64,000 bases of DNA from Natronorubrum aibiense (GCF_009392895.1 NZ_CP045488.1:2852001-2916000); one strand, 5' to 3'; positions 1 to 8,787 are shown, counted from the first letter of the stretch. A program made the numbers and translations. The notes: generated by a model not told the origin, from the sequence alone.

Positions 1-1
1 C

Positions 2-199
2 GACGACGGCATCTACACGACGACCTCCCGCTCGTTCGCCGTCGTCGGCGTCGCCGATTCGATCAGCGATGCCGAGGAGATCGCCGAGGACGCCCTCGCG
101 GTCGCCGGCGACGAGGGCCTGCACATGCGCCACGACATCGGGAAAGCAGACCTCGTCCAGCGCCGGATCGACCACATGAACGAACTCCGCGGCGAGTAA
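2..199 (+). CDS. purD: Phosphoribosylamine-glycine ligase, C-terminal end (partial)
   Basis: Only the last 65 residues are present; the gene begins before the window. The end resembles the C-terminal part of archaeal PurD, with a [14 protein letters not shown] segment followed by an alternating helix and a final [12 protein letters not shown] stretch. PurD joins glycine to phosphoribosylamine in the second step of purine synthesis, using ATP, in the cytoplasm. It stops with TAA at 197-199, about 190 bases before the antiporter gene on the same strand. The family call rests on this short end only, so it is likely but not certain. Confidence 0.7.
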   Translation, partial: DDGIYTTTSRSFAVVGVADSISDAEEIAEDALAVAGDEGLHMRHDIGKADLVQRRIDHMNELRGE

Positions 200-390
200 C
201 ACCGTCGCTGCGTTCTCTCGGTCATCGTTTTTTCGTCATCGTCTTCAGCGTCCAGTATTGTTCGACCCCGTCCGCTCTCCTGACCGAATCGATCCGATGA
301 CCATCACGAGACTTGTCAATACAATGGAACAAAGTAGCTGAGCGTCCAGCATACGACAGAGAGCCGATCTAGCGGTCTCACCTCCAAGAA

Positions 391-2649
391 ATGACATCGG
401 CAGAGATAATCGAGCCGCTCGGCCACCACGAACTCCTGCTCGTCATCGTCCAGTTTACGGTGTTGCTGTTCGTCGCCCGGGCGCTCGGCGAGACGTTCCG
501 GGCACTCGGCCAACCGGCGGTCGTCGGCGAACTCCTCGCGGGCGTCGTCCTCGGGCCGTCGATCCTCGGGCTGGTCGCCCCCGGCATCTACGAGTCGCTG
601 TTTCTGGTGTCCGAAGCGCAGTTTCACTTACTCGAAGTGATCTCGTGGCTCGGGCTGATCATGCTGTTGATCGTCACCGGCCTCGAGACGGACATCGACC
701 TCATCGTCAGCAAGGGCCGGACAGCGCTCATCCTGTCGCTCGGGGGGATCATCGTCCCGTTCGCGACCGGCTTCGCGCTGGGCTGGGTGTTGCCGTCGGC
801 GTTCATCGCCGCGCCCGAGGAACGAATCGTCTTCAGCCTGTTTCTCGCGACCGCGATGAGTATCTCCGCGATTCCGGTCATCGCGAAGGTGCTCATCGAA
901 CTCGACGTCGTTCGTCGCGACATCGGCCAGTTGATCCTCGCGGCGGGAATGGTCGACGATACAATCGGCTGGATCCTGCTGGCGACGGTCGCCGGACTGG
1001 CTCGAACCGGCGTGTTCGACGTCGGCTCGGCCGTCACGACGGTGCTTTCGGTGATCGCCTTCCTCGGAATCGCGTTCACCATCGGTCGACGGCTCACGTT
1101 CGAACTCGTCCGCTGGGTCGACAACGCCTTCGGGAGCGACGTCGCGTTGCTGTCGACGCTCATGCTGCTGGCTCTCGCCGCGGGCGCGGTCACGCAGTAC
1201 ATGGGACTCGAGGCGATCCTCGGCGCGTTCGTCGTCGGCGTCCTGGTCAGTCAGGTCAAGCGGTTCGACTACGATCTCCGGCACACGTTCGAGACGATCA
1301 CGCTCTCGATCTTCGCGCCGATCTTCTTCGCGATCGCGGGCCTCCGGATGGACGTCGCGGGCCTGTTCGATCCGACGGTCTTTACCGTCGGACTCGTCGT
1401 CCTCGCCGTGGCCTGTTTCGGAAAGTTCGCCGGCATCATGGGTGTCGCTCCGATCGCCGGCCTCTCACGGTGGGAGGGGATCACGATCGGCGGCGGGATG
1501 AACGCGCGCGGGGCGATGGAGATCATCGTCGCGACGATCGGCCTCGGTGCCGGCATCCTGACGGTCGAGATGTACAGCATCATCGTCGCCATCGCCATCG
1601 TCACGTCCCTGATGGCACCGGCGATCATGCGGTGGTCGATCCCGAAAATCGAGATGAGTCCCGACGAGCGGGAGCGAATCGATCGGGAGGCCTACCGTCA
1701 GGAGAGTTTCGTCGAGAACCTCACGCGCGTCCTGTTGCCGACTCGCGGCGGCGCCGACACCCAGTATGCGGCGCGGTTGCTCGGCCCGCTGCTCCGGGAC
1801 CGAGAGATCGAACTCGACGTGCTCTGTGTGAGCGAGTCGGGTGCGGAGTCTGGGAACGACGTCGCCGGGGCCGCGACGCGACTCCGACGCGGACTGGTCT
1901 CGTGGCTGCGCCCAACTGTTCGATCGTCGAACACGGCCGTCGTCGCCGACGAGACCGAGCGGATCTTCGACCTCGTCGAGGCTAACCTCGGAGAAGGGAC
2001 GCGCCAGCCGAGACGGCTCACGCGCGCTCGAACGGACAGCGTCGCCGAGACGATCCTCGAGGAAAGCACGGCGGGATACGACCTCGTCGTTCTCGGTGAG
2101 GCGGGAACCGGGCGAACCCCGGACGAACCGCTGTTCAGCGATACGGTCGATCGCGTCATCCAGGAGACGACGTCGCCGGCGATGGTCGTTAGCACGCAGT
2201 CGGTGCAGACAGCGCCGCCCGACGAACCGCTCGAGCGAATCCTGCTTCCGACCGTCGGGACGGTCTCGAGCCGGTACGCTTCCGAACTCGCGTTCGCGAT
2301 CGCCGCCAGCGAGAACGCACTCGTCGAGATCCTCCACGTGGTCGCAGAGCCACAAGCTGACGAGCAGTTCGCCGGCGGTCCCGACCTCTCGAGGCAGGTG
2401 GGGATCGGCGAACAGATCGTCGAGCGGGAAGCGGCACTGGGCAGGCAACTCGGCGCGTCGGTGCTGACGACGGTGACGACCGCGGCGTCGCCCGAGGCGG
2501 AGATCGTCGAGCGTGCCGCCCGCACCGACGCCGACGTGATCGTCATGGGATCGGACGTCCGGGCGATCTCACGACGGGCGTTTCTCGGCCACCGAGTCGA
2601 ACACGTCGTCCGGAACGCCCCGTGTCCGGTCGCGGTGCTCAGCGCGTAA
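391..2649 (+). CDS. CPA2-type cation/proton antiporter fused to two universal stress domains
   Basis: A 752-residue protein. Residues 1 to about 415 hold roughly 12 hydrophobic segments of the Kef/NapA-type monovalent cation:proton antiporter fold, including a conserved acidic pair in AAGMVDDTIGWILL near residue 190. After a charged linker come two UspA-like domains, about 445-600 and 610-752. The second keeps a nucleotide-loop-like stretch (VIVMGSDVRAISRR) near its end. The family exchanges Na+ or K+ for protons across the membrane; the Usp tail probably senses nucleotide or regulates transport (inference). It stands alone between purD and a convergent aminotransferase. The first ATG after a gap of about 190 bases was taken as the start. 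Ion specificity cannot be read from the sequence. Confidence 0.85.
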   Translation: MTSAEIIEPLGHHELLLVIVQFTVLLFVARALGETFRALGQPAVVGELLAGVVLGPSILGLVAPGIYESLFLVSEAQFHLLEVISWLGLIMLLIVTGLETDIDLIVSKGRTALILSLGGIIVPFATGFALGWVLPSAFIAAPEERIVFSLFLATAMSISAIPVIAKVLIELDVVRRDIGQLILAAGMVDDTIGWILLATVAGLARTGVFDVGSAVTTVLSVIAFLGIAFTIGRRLTFELVRWVDNAFGSDVALLSTLMLLALAAGAVTQYMGLEAILGAFVVGVLVSQVKRFDYDLRHTFETITLSIFAPIFFAIAGLRMDVAGLFDPTVFTVGLVVLAVACFGKFAGIMGVAPIAGLSRWEGITIGGGMNARGAMEIIVATIGLGAGILTVEMYSIIVAIAIVTSLMAPAIMRWSIPKIEMSPDERERIDREAYRQESFVENLTRVLLPTRGGADTQYAARLLGPLLRDREIELDVLCVSESGAESGNDVAGAATRLRRGLVSWLRPTVRSSNTAVVADETERIFDLVEANLGEGTRQPRRLTRARTDSVAETILEESTAGYDLVVLGEAGTGRTPDEPLFSDTVDRVIQETTSPAMVVSTQSVQTAPPDEPLERILLPTVGTVSSRYASELAFAIAASENALVEILHVVAEPQADEQFAGGPDLSRQVGIGEQIVEREAALGRQLGASVLTTVTTAASPEAEIVERAARTDADVIVMGSDVRAISRRAFLGHRVEHVVRNAPCPVAVLSA

Positions 2650-2683
2650 CGGCTGCAACTTCGAACGACGATCCGACGACGGC

Positions 2684-4027
2684 TTACGCCGACTCGACCG
2701 CGACGGCATCGATCGCCTCGCCCAACAGCCGCGCGCCGAGATCGATCTCCCGCGCGGTGACGTCCAGCGGCGGCAACAGTCGCAGCGTCTTGTACCCACA
2801 GCCGAGCGTCAACAGGCCCCGCGAGAACGCCGCCTCGAGGACGGCATCGCGGCGCGCTTTGGTGTCGAACTCGACGCCGAGCATCAGTCCGCGGCCACGA
2901 ACGTCGACGATCGACTCGTACTCGGGTTCCTCGAGTCGGTCCCGGAGTTGCTGTCCTCGTCTCCGGACGTTCTCGAGGAGACCCTGCTCGTGGATGGTAT
3001 CGATCGTCAACACGCCCTGCATCGCGGCGATCAGGTCGCCGGCACCCCACGTCGAGGAGAGACGTCCCGTCTCCGCGGGAAACAGGTCCGAACGGGCGAT
3101 CGTCGCGCCGACACGCAGTCCCTTCGCACTGGTGATGACGTCCGGCGTGAGGTCGAGGTGATCGATCGCCCATAGTTCGCCCGTGCGACCGAGTCCGGAC
3201 TGGATCTCGTCGGCGATAATCCGGATGTCGTAGCGCTCGCGCAGCGCCTCGAGGTCGCGGGCGAACTCGGGGTGGGCGACGCGGTAGCCGCCTTCGCCCT
3301 GAATCGGCTCGAGGATGAGGAACGCGACCTCGTCGGGGTCGACGGTGCCGCGGTCGGGGTGAAGCCTGTCGGCGACGACGTTGCCGCCGGGGCCGTCGGT
3401 CAGCCAGCGGCGCTCGTACTCGTCTTGCGTCGCTGGATAGGGGAGACTGATCACACCGGGGACTTCGGGAAAGCCACGGCGGTGGACGGTCTTCGAGCGG
3501 TTGAGCGAGAGCGCGCCGAGCGTGCGGCCGTGGAAGGCCCCCTCGAAGGTGAACGCACGGTGGCCGCCCGCAGCATAACAGATCTTGATGGCGTTCTCGA
3601 CGGCCTCGGCGCCGGAGTTCGAGAGGAAGACCCGATCCATCCCGTAGTGGTCGGTCATCGCGACGAGCCGATCCAGCAACTGCGTCGGGCCCGGTACGTC
3701 GGGGCTTTCGGGTGGGCCGCTGCCGCTGACGTAGAAGTCCTGACCGGCGATTTTCAGCGGGTCGACCAGCTCGAACGCGCGAAGCTTCTCGCGCAGGGCG
3801 GGATTGTTGTAGCCGAGCGGGGCGGCAGCGACGTGGCTCGTAAAGTCCAGCAAGACGTTGCCGTCGACGTCAGTACAGAACGGACCGATCGCATCCGCGC
3901 CGACGTCCCAGACGAACTCGTAGACGTACGTACTCGGGGCAGCGAACTGGTGGTGGTAGTCGACCCACTGTCTGGCTCGCTTGTCCGGAATCGTCTCGAC
4001 CTCGGGTTCGACCGTAGCGCGGTCCAT
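2684..4027 (-). CDS. Class III PLP-dependent aminotransferase
   Basis: A 447-residue enzyme with the class III (acetylornithine / 4-aminobutyrate / lysine aminotransferase) fold. Visible landmarks are FLSNSGAEAVENAIK near 134-148, FHGRTLGALSLN near 165-176, the acidic PLP-binding segment IIADEIQSGLGRTG near 270-283 and the Schiff-base lysine K302 in SAKGLRVG. It moves an amino group from an omega-amino acid to 2-oxoglutarate; the exact substrate (GABA, lysine, ornithine) is not readable. The start is supported by a TATA-like box about 27 bases upstream, giving a leaderless message. It is convergent with the antiporter gene, with 34 bases between the stops. Confidence 0.85.
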   Translation of the reverse strand: MDRATVEPEVETIPDKRARQWVDYHHQFAAPSTYVYEFVWDVGADAIGPFCTDVDGNVLLDFTSHVAAAPLGYNNPALREKLRAFELVDPLKIAGQDFYVSGSGPPESPDVPGPTQLLDRLVAMTDHYGMDRVFLSNSGAEAVENAIKICYAAGGHRAFTFEGAFHGRTLGALSLNRSKTVHRRGFPEVPGVISLPYPATQDEYERRWLTDGPGGNVVADRLHPDRGTVDPDEVAFLILEPIQGEGGYRVAHPEFARDLEALRERYDIRIIADEIQSGLGRTGELWAIDHLDLTPDVITSAKGLRVGATIARSDLFPAETGRLSSTWGAGDLIAAMQGVLTIDTIHEQGLLENVRRRGQQLRDRLEEPEYESIVDVRGRGLMLGVEFDTKARRDAVLEAAFSRGLLTLGCGYKTLRLLPPLDVTAREIDLGARLLGEAIDAVAVESA

Positions 4028-4047
4028 GCCGTATGGTAGCGCCCGTC

Positions 4048-4059
4048 ACTAAAATAAGT
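4048..4059 (-). promoter_or_regulatory. TATA-like box of the aminotransferase gene
   Basis: Read on the minus strand this is ACTTATTTTAGT, centred about 27 bases before the ATG at 4027. That spacing fits archaeal leaderless transcription and supports the chosen start. Confidence 0.5.
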
Positions 4060-4073
4060 CGCCGCCAGTTTCG

Positions 4074-5366
4074 CTATATGACGACGAGGATCGACGCCAG
4101 CGCACCGCCGAGCAAGAGCAAGCCGCTGTACGTCGCGACCTGCTTTCGAAAGTCGTGATTCGGCGACGTCGACGCGAGCACGGCCTTGACGACGATGCTC
4201 GAGACCGTCGCAAGCAGGATGGCGATCGTCGCCTCGGCAGCGCCGAGTTGACCGCCCCGATACAGAACGACCGCCGACGTGGTCGCGCCGGCGCTCGAGA
4301 CGAAACCGCTCGCGACGGCGGTCGCGTAGAAGCCGAGCGTCCCAAACCACGTCTCGGCGAGCGACCCGAAGACGAGGACGACGAGGAAGACGGCTCCGAA
4401 CGCGAGCGCGTTTTTCATCGAGAACGGACTCTCGAGTTCCATCGGCCCGGATTCGTGCCAGTCGGCGGTCATGGCGGCGACGACGAAGGCAATCACGATG
4501 ACGGCCCCGAGCGGAACGATCGCTTCGAGGAGGACTGCCGTCTCGCCACCCATAGTGAAGCCGACAGCGATCGCGAGGTTCCGAGCCGCCATCGCCGCGT
4601 TCGCGAGCAAAATCGCTGCGACGGCATAGGAGGCGGCCTCCGGTCGCTGGTTGACGTGATCGAGCATCGTCCCGACGACGGCCGTCGAGGAGGCCAAACC
4701 GCCGAAAAAGCCCGTCACGGCGATGCCGCGGCCGCCGTACGTCGAGACGATCGCGTAGTTGACGATCCCGATCCCCGCGACGGCGACGACCATCAGCCAG
4801 ATGACTTGCGGCTCGAGTGGCAGCGCCAACCCGCCGACGTCGAGGGTGATCTCGGCGGGCAACAGCGGGTAGATCACGAACGCCAGAATGGCGAACTCGA
4901 TCGTCGAGCGCATCTCCTCGTGGGAGAGCCCCCACGCGAACTCGTGGAGTTCCCGTTTGAGCACGAGCAACAGCGACGAGAGTACGGCGACTGTGACGCC
5001 CTCGAGGATGAACCCGGCGGCGACCAGCGCGCCGACGCCGTAGGCGACGAGCATCGAGACGGAGGTCGTCAGTGAGAGACCGGACTCGTCATCGCTCAGT
5101 AGGCCTTGCACCGCGAGCAACACGCCCTGAATGATCACGAGCACGCCGCCGAGGACGAGCAACCCCTCGCCGATGTCGGTCTCGAAGGCGAATATCGTAA
5201 AGACCGCCCCGAGGAGACTGATCAGCGAGAACGTCCGAATGCCGGCGGACTTCTGGGACCACTCGCGCTCTAGGCCCAGAAACATTCCGAGCGCGCCGGC
5301 GAGCGCGATCCGGAGGACCGTCTGGTCCAGCGGGGCATCCACGACCTGGAGCGAGACACCGTTCAC
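4074..5366 (-). CDS. MgtC/DUF4010 family integral membrane protein
   Basis: About 430 residues with roughly 12 predicted membrane segments. The N-terminal MgtC/SapB-like part carries GMFLGLEREWSQKSAGIRTF, and the rest matches the DUF4010 layout, including GFFGGLASSTAVVGTMLDHV and a late GFVSSAGATTSAVVLYRGG. MgtC proteins are linked to magnesium or membrane-potential homeostasis; the role of the long two-part form is unknown. The open frame extends to 5606, but that part overlaps the next gene. A TATA box 28 bases before the GTG at 5366 supports this later, leaderless start. Confidence 0.8.
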   Translation of the reverse strand: MNGVSLQVVDAPLDQTVLRIALAGALGMFLGLEREWSQKSAGIRTFSLISLLGAVFTIFAFETDIGEGLLVLGGVLVIIQGVLLAVQGLLSDDESGLSLTTSVSMLVAYGVGALVAAGFILEGVTVAVLSSLLLVLKRELHEFAWGLSHEEMRSTIEFAILAFVIYPLLPAEITLDVGGLALPLEPQVIWLMVVAVAGIGIVNYAIVSTYGGRGIAVTGFFGGLASSTAVVGTMLDHVNQRPEAASYAVAAILLANAAMAARNLAIAVGFTMGGETAVLLEAIVPLGAVIVIAFVVAAMTADWHESGPMELESPFSMKNALAFGAVFLVVLVFGSLAETWFGTLGFYATAVASGFVSSAGATTSAVVLYRGGQLGAAEATIAILLATVSSIVVKAVLASTSPNHDFRKQVATYSGLLLLGGALASILVVI

Positions 5367-5388
5367 CGTGGATCGTATACTGTGGACC

Positions 5389-5399
5389 CATATATACTG
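5389..5399 (-). promoter_or_regulatory. TATA box of the MgtC/DUF4010 gene
   Basis: The minus strand reads AGTATATATGG, centred 28 bases before the GTG at 5366. It decides between the long frame and the short, leaderless start. Confidence 0.6.
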
Positions 5400-5506
5400 T
5401 CGGACGGCACACAGCGGATCGACAGTCAGCGGTCGGGCTGTCACGATCGCGGTCGTGCGTCGCCCCGGAATCGACGTCAGACCACACCGCTCGACTGCAG
5501 CTACGC

Positions 5507-5800
5507 TTACTGGAGCTGATCGCGCTCGGTAGCGTTCGGCCGATCGAGGCGACGACCATCCCGTGGACAGTACTCGTGCGTCGGCTCCGTCGTGCGAAAC
5601 GAACACTGCGGACAGCGCCTCTCCGTCGGCGATCGGGTCGATTCGTCCGTGTCGTCCGTCCGACCCAGATCGAAGACGAAGGGGACGAACGGAAGAAACA
5701 GAAAGAGCAGTACCGTCTCAAAGAGGATCCAGGCAGCGATGCTCACCGCGATGCCGAGAACCAGCCCTGCAAGCGCGGTGGTCGTTCGTGACCGAACCAC
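5507..5800 (-). CDS. Small membrane protein with C-terminal zinc-ribbon-like cysteines
   Basis: A 97-residue protein. Residues 9-42 form a hydrophobic membrane region. The polar tail has two cysteine pairs, CPQC and a later CPRDG, of the zinc-ribbon kind. It starts with GTG three bases after the stop of the PadR regulator on the same strand, so the two are probably co-transcribed, as is common for PadR genes and membrane partners. I do not recognise the family. It may be the regulated partner of PadR (inference). Confidence 0.65.
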   Translation of the reverse strand: MVRSRTTTALAGLVLGIAVSIAAWILFETVLLFLFLPFVPFVFDLGRTDDTDESTRSPTERRCPQCSFRTTEPTHEYCPRDGRRLDRPNATERDQLQ

Positions 5801-5803
5801 GTC

Positions 5804-6079
5804 CTACAGGTCGACGTACTGCGCTTCCCACTCCCGGCGCGCCTCGAGCTCTCGGCGGCCGCGGCGGGTGAGCGTATAGAAGTTCGTCCGCCGGTCACGT
5901 CGTCCCTTCTCGACGAGGCCTTTGTCGACGAGCGTATCGAGATTCGGGTAGAGACGGCCGTGGTGGATCTCCTTTTCGTAGTACTCTTCGAGTTCCTCTT
6001 TGATTGCCAGTCCGTGGGGCTCCTCCTCACCAGCGATGACGTACAGCAAGTCCCGCTGGAATCCTGTCAGGTCGTACAT
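5804..6079 (-). CDS. PadR-family winged-helix transcriptional regulator
   Basis: A 91-residue PadR domain: LTGFQRDLLYVIAG opens the first helix, HGLAIKEELEEYY forms the recognition region, HHGRLYPNLDTLVDKGLV is the classic PadR wing motif, and a short C-terminal helix follows. PadR proteins usually repress nearby genes in response to small molecules. The gene leads a two-gene unit with the downstream membrane protein. A TATA-like CTTATTAAAATTC about 30 bases upstream fits the start. The leader between box and start contains the imperfect palindrome ATTGG-N7-CCAAT, which could be an autoregulatory site (inference). Confidence 0.85.
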   Translation of the reverse strand: MYDLTGFQRDLLYVIAGEEEPHGLAIKEELEEYYEKEIHHGRLYPNLDTLVDKGLVEKGRRDRRTNFYTLTRRGRRELEARREWEAQYVDL

Positions 6080-6373
6080 TGGGAAAGTACCAATCTCACT
6101 TACTGTCGAATTTTAATAAGGCTATCGGGTTGTTTCGATCGAAACCGGGATATTACCGATGAGAATCGTTCTTTCGGCTACTCTCGAATGATAACCACCG
6201 TGAGGGGTTCAAACCAATGGATACATAGCATCGAATTCATGTCTACCGTCCGTATCGATCGTTTATGGATAATTATACGATACGATGAGAAGAGACGGGC
6301 CTGTACAGGTTCGCTTCGACCGATGTGAGAACAGCGCTACTGCTCGAGTGTGGTCGTTGGAAACAGGAAAGCA

Positions 6374-6403
6374 GATCGCGTGACGGAAAAATGTCACGCG
6401 ATC
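6374..6403. repeat. Perfect 11-bp inverted repeat
   Basis: GATCGCGTGAC at 6374-6384 pairs with GTCACGCGATC at 6393-6403 around an 8-base A-rich loop. It is a strong hairpin in DNA or RNA on either strand. Confidence 0.8.
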
Positions 6404-6429
6404 GCTTGCCGCCCTGAATTGGTCCCCGC

Positions 6430-6459
6430 TGACGCTTCGGCCCTCCAAGCGAAGCGTCA
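6430..6459. repeat. Perfect 10-bp inverted repeat
   Basis: TGACGCTTCG at 6430-6439 pairs with CGAAGCGTCA at 6450-6459 around a 10-base loop. It lies 26 bases from the neighbouring 11-bp hairpin. Confidence 0.8.
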
Positions 6460-6526
6460 CGTGAAGTCTTCTGCCGAATATACTTAAAGGTAACGACACC
6501 CAACCATCGATCGCACCCGATTACAC

Positions 6527-6673
6527 TCAGATGTGCTCTTCCTCGAGGACCCAGCCGAGCGCGCGTTTGTAGTACGTGAACATCTCTTTGACGCCCTCGT
6601 GACGCATCTCCTCGCTCTCGAGGTGTTCTTTGAGAAACTCGTACTGCTCGCGGATTTCGTCTTCGTCACGCAT
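6527..6673 (-). CDS. 48-residue charged helical protein
   Basis: A short frame starting MRDEDEIREQYEFLKEHL and ending VLEEEHI. It is rich in Glu, Lys and aromatic residues, looks almost wholly helical and has the acidic composition of a halophile protein; reading frames around it do not. An ACCTTTTTTGC tract about 25 bases upstream may serve as the promoter element. Small soluble proteins of this type are frequent in haloarchaea; no function is known to me. The protein is cytoplasmic by composition. Confidence 0.6.
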   Translation of the reverse strand: MRDEDEIREQYEFLKEHLESEEMRHEGVKEMFTYYKRALGWVLEEEHI

Positions 6674-7036
6674 ACGCAGCGCTACACGCTGGGCATGCAA
6701 AAAAGGTCGCCGGCTGCAAACGCAATCACTGATTGGGGTACTCGCGTCTCACGATTGCCGTCACTTTCAGCAGTCAGTCGCCGATTTCGAATCGACAACA
6801 ATCGGGCGAGCAGTTCAGTGCCTCGAGTAGTGTCTCGTGGCGACATCTAGCGGCTCGCGTGCGAAAGGCCGCAAATCACCCGATTAGTCTCACCACACCC
6901 GGACCGCAACTGATCCGGTGTCGGAGCAGTTCCCAGCGGTCGTCGATTCGGCGGTAAAAACAGTGGGGACACGCAGCCGTTCAGTCGATCAGCCGCCCGA
7001 TACTCGTTCGATCACCGCGTCGCGACCCGCAGTCGA
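6674..7036. other. Intergenic stretch, no feature seen
   Basis: This 363-base region lies upstream of the 48-residue gene and downstream of the copper-protein gene. Apart from the short T-rich tract close to the small gene I see no reading frame of halophilic composition, repeat or RNA gene in it. Confidence 0.5.
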
Positions 7037-7696
7037 TTACATTCCGTCGTCTTCGCTGTCGTTCTCACCACCGTTCTCGGTCTCATTGCCGTTTTCTTCC
7101 TCGCCGTTCTCCATTCCGTTGCCGTCTTCACTGTCGGTAGCGTTCTCTTCGCCGTTTTCTTCCTCGCCGTTTTCTCCACCGTTTCCGCTCTCGATCTGGA
7201 TCTCACCGCGCATCGAACTCTCGTGTGGACGACAGACGTATTCGACCATCTCGCTCGTGATTTCGTCGACCTCGAGGTCTTGCGTTTCGCCTTCCTCGCC
7301 CATGTTTTCGGTCGAGTAGTCGTCGACGACCTCGTCGTTGTCGTCGACGATCTCGAGGTTGTGCTCTTGACCGTCGAGGTTCTCCCACGTGAACTGATAC
7401 GATTCGCCCTCTTGGAGGACGAGTGTCGGATTCTCTTCGTCGGCGATCTGGTCGGGGGCCTGGCCCATCCACGCTTGCACTTCCGCGCCGAGTTCGATCG
7501 TCTCGCTCGGGTCGATTGGCTCGCCGTTGGATTCTTCGTCGCCGTTTTCAGCCCCGTCATCCATACCGTTTCCGCCGCCGTTTTCGTCGCCGTTGCCCTC
7601 GCCGCCACTTTCGTCAGCACACCCGGCGATGACGAGCGCGGTTGCGGTTCCTGCAGCGGTAACGAACTTGCGTCGGTTGAGTTTCGGATCGGACAT
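7037..7696 (-). CDS. Tat-exported lipoprotein with cupredoxin (blue copper) domain
   Basis: A 219-residue precursor. The N-terminus has a twin-arginine signal (LNRRKFVTAAGTATA) and a lipobox ending IAGC at about residue 25, so it is probably folded in the cytoplasm and anchored outside. The core resembles halocyanin/plastocyanin: a first copper histidine in GQEHNLEIV, then YVCRPHESSM, which supplies Cys, His and Met in the usual order. Regions on both sides are low-complexity Glu/Asn/Gly repeats (GGENGEEEN type), likely extended linkers. Halocyanins carry electrons between membrane complexes. The gene stands alone, so its redox partner is unknown. Confidence 0.8.
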   Translation of the reverse strand: MSDPKLNRRKFVTAAGTATALVIAGCADESGGEGNGDENGGGNGMDDGAENGDEESNGEPIDPSETIELGAEVQAWMGQAPDQIADEENPTLVLQEGESYQFTWENLDGQEHNLEIVDDNDEVVDDYSTENMGEEGETQDLEVDEITSEMVEYVCRPHESSMRGEIQIESGNGGENGEEENGEENATDSEDGNGMENGEEENGNETENGGENDSEDDGM

Positions 7697-7979
7697 ATCT
7701 CTGGATAAAACGCTCCCGCTGGTTCCAGTGCGGCCTGCAACTGCCGTCCGTTAATGACCTATTGAACATCGCTCCGGAACGGATGATCGTCATCGGTTTT
7801 GTACCGTTCAGCGGGTAACAACAGCATGAACCACGGTAACAATCAGTAGTCATCGAACTGTGGCGTCTCTCTCGCTCGCGAGCGAGTCTCAGTTCGGTGT
7901 CCGCACGACGCTGTCGGTCAGCAGTCGGTCCTCGAGTGACTCCGGTGCGGTTTTTGGGGTCGCGCACGTACTGTCACCC

Positions 7980-8702
7980 ATGAAAGTCCGGGGTGAGCGC
8001 GAGTGCAAGGAGTGTGGCACGCGGTGGTCGTACTACGAAACTGGCAGCGTAGGCTGTCCGGCCTGTGGAAGCCTTCGCAGCGTCGGCATCGACGAGCGCA
8101 CCGAACACACCGACCTACAGGTGGCGTTCGATCTCACGCCGGTTCGAAACGCGATCGACGATCTCTCGACCGATGATCTCGCTGCTCGAGCTCGCGAGGA
8201 GTGTCGTGAGTACATCCGTCGCCGTGGCTTCGTCAACGCTGGGACGCTTCGCGAACTCGACGACACATACCTCGCTGCCAGCGAACTCCACCACGTCGCC
8301 GACATTGTCGGCCGCGATATCCGCCTCGAGGAGCGCGAGGAACTGTACTTCCTCGCGTTGCTCCGCGACGCCGACACCGGTGAGCGGCCGCCGGCCGCCG
8401 AAGTGCCGCCGAGCCTGCGTGGGGCTCGCGGCCTCGCCGCCGCGAACGCCGTCCGCGAGTATCGCCGCGACGTCCGAACGTGGGCCGCAGACCGCGACCT
8501 GACGAGTGCTGAACGAGGTGCCTTAGAGACGCTCGGCGAACACGTCACCCGCATCCGGATGCTCGACGGCGACGTCGATCCCCGTACGGCCGACCGGCTG
8601 ATCGAAGCGACTCGCGACCTCGCAAATGGACTTCGGGGCGACGAACTGGCGTTTACGCAGGCCCAAGACAGACTCGAGAGCCTCGAGTTCGACGACGCCT
8701 AG
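7980..8702 (+). CDS. Zinc-ribbon-headed haloarchaeal protein of unknown function
   Basis: A 240-residue protein. The first 35 residues form a rubredoxin-like zinc knuckle (CKECGTRW then CPACGSL). The rest is mainly helical and charged, with no enzyme motif I recognise. The ATG at 7980 was preferred over the upstream frame start because the zinc ribbon begins right there and the 40 residues before it are Ser-rich and not halophile-like. The family appears widespread in haloarchaea without a known role (from memory). It is convergent with folD across a 14-bp inverted repeat. Confidence 0.7.
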   Translation: MKVRGERECKECGTRWSYYETGSVGCPACGSLRSVGIDERTEHTDLQVAFDLTPVRNAIDDLSTDDLAARAREECREYIRRRGFVNAGTLRELDDTYLAASELHHVADIVGRDIRLEEREELYFLALLRDADTGERPPAAEVPPSLRGARGLAAANAVREYRRDVRTWAADRDLTSAERGALETLGEHVTRIRMLDGDVDPRTADRLIEATRDLANGLRGDELAFTQAQDRLESLEFDDA

Positions 8703-8719
8703 AAACGAGCGAACAGCTC

Positions 8720-8787
8720 AGACGGTCTGCTGTCGTCAATTGCCGATGACAGACCCCGCCACTGGTGATCGGTACAGCAGACCGTCT
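8720..8787. repeat. 14-bp inverted repeat between convergent genes
   Basis: AGACGGTCTGCTGT at 8720-8733 pairs perfectly with ACAGCAGACCGTCT at 8774-8787 across a 40-base loop. The right arm touches the folD stop codon. It may act as a bidirectional terminator or processing hairpin. Confidence 0.8.

Larger units (their letters stand above)
6350..6459 (-). ncRNA. Candidate small structured RNA (unconfirmed)
   Basis: A minus-strand TATA-like TTTAAGTATATT near 6476-6487 would start a transcript near 6455. The transcript would open with a 10-bp hairpin (6430-6459), continue about 26 bases, then form an 11-bp hairpin (6374-6403) followed by a pyrimidine-rich tract that could stop transcription. 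There is no protein frame of typical halophilic composition. This is inference from layout only; it matches no RNA family that I recognise. Confidence 0.3.
6080..6526. other. Gene-free stretch with two strong hairpins
   Basis: This 447-base region between padR and the 48-residue gene holds the PadR promoter at its left side and two perfect inverted repeats at 6374-6403 and 6430-6459. No convincing protein frame is seen on either strand. A minus-strand TATA-like box near 6476-6487 points into the hairpins. Confidence 0.6.

Noticed and set aside
5367-5606. Long N-terminal extension of the MgtC/DUF4010 protein
   Set aside because: It overlaps the next gene, lacks halophilic composition and lies upstream of the TATA box.
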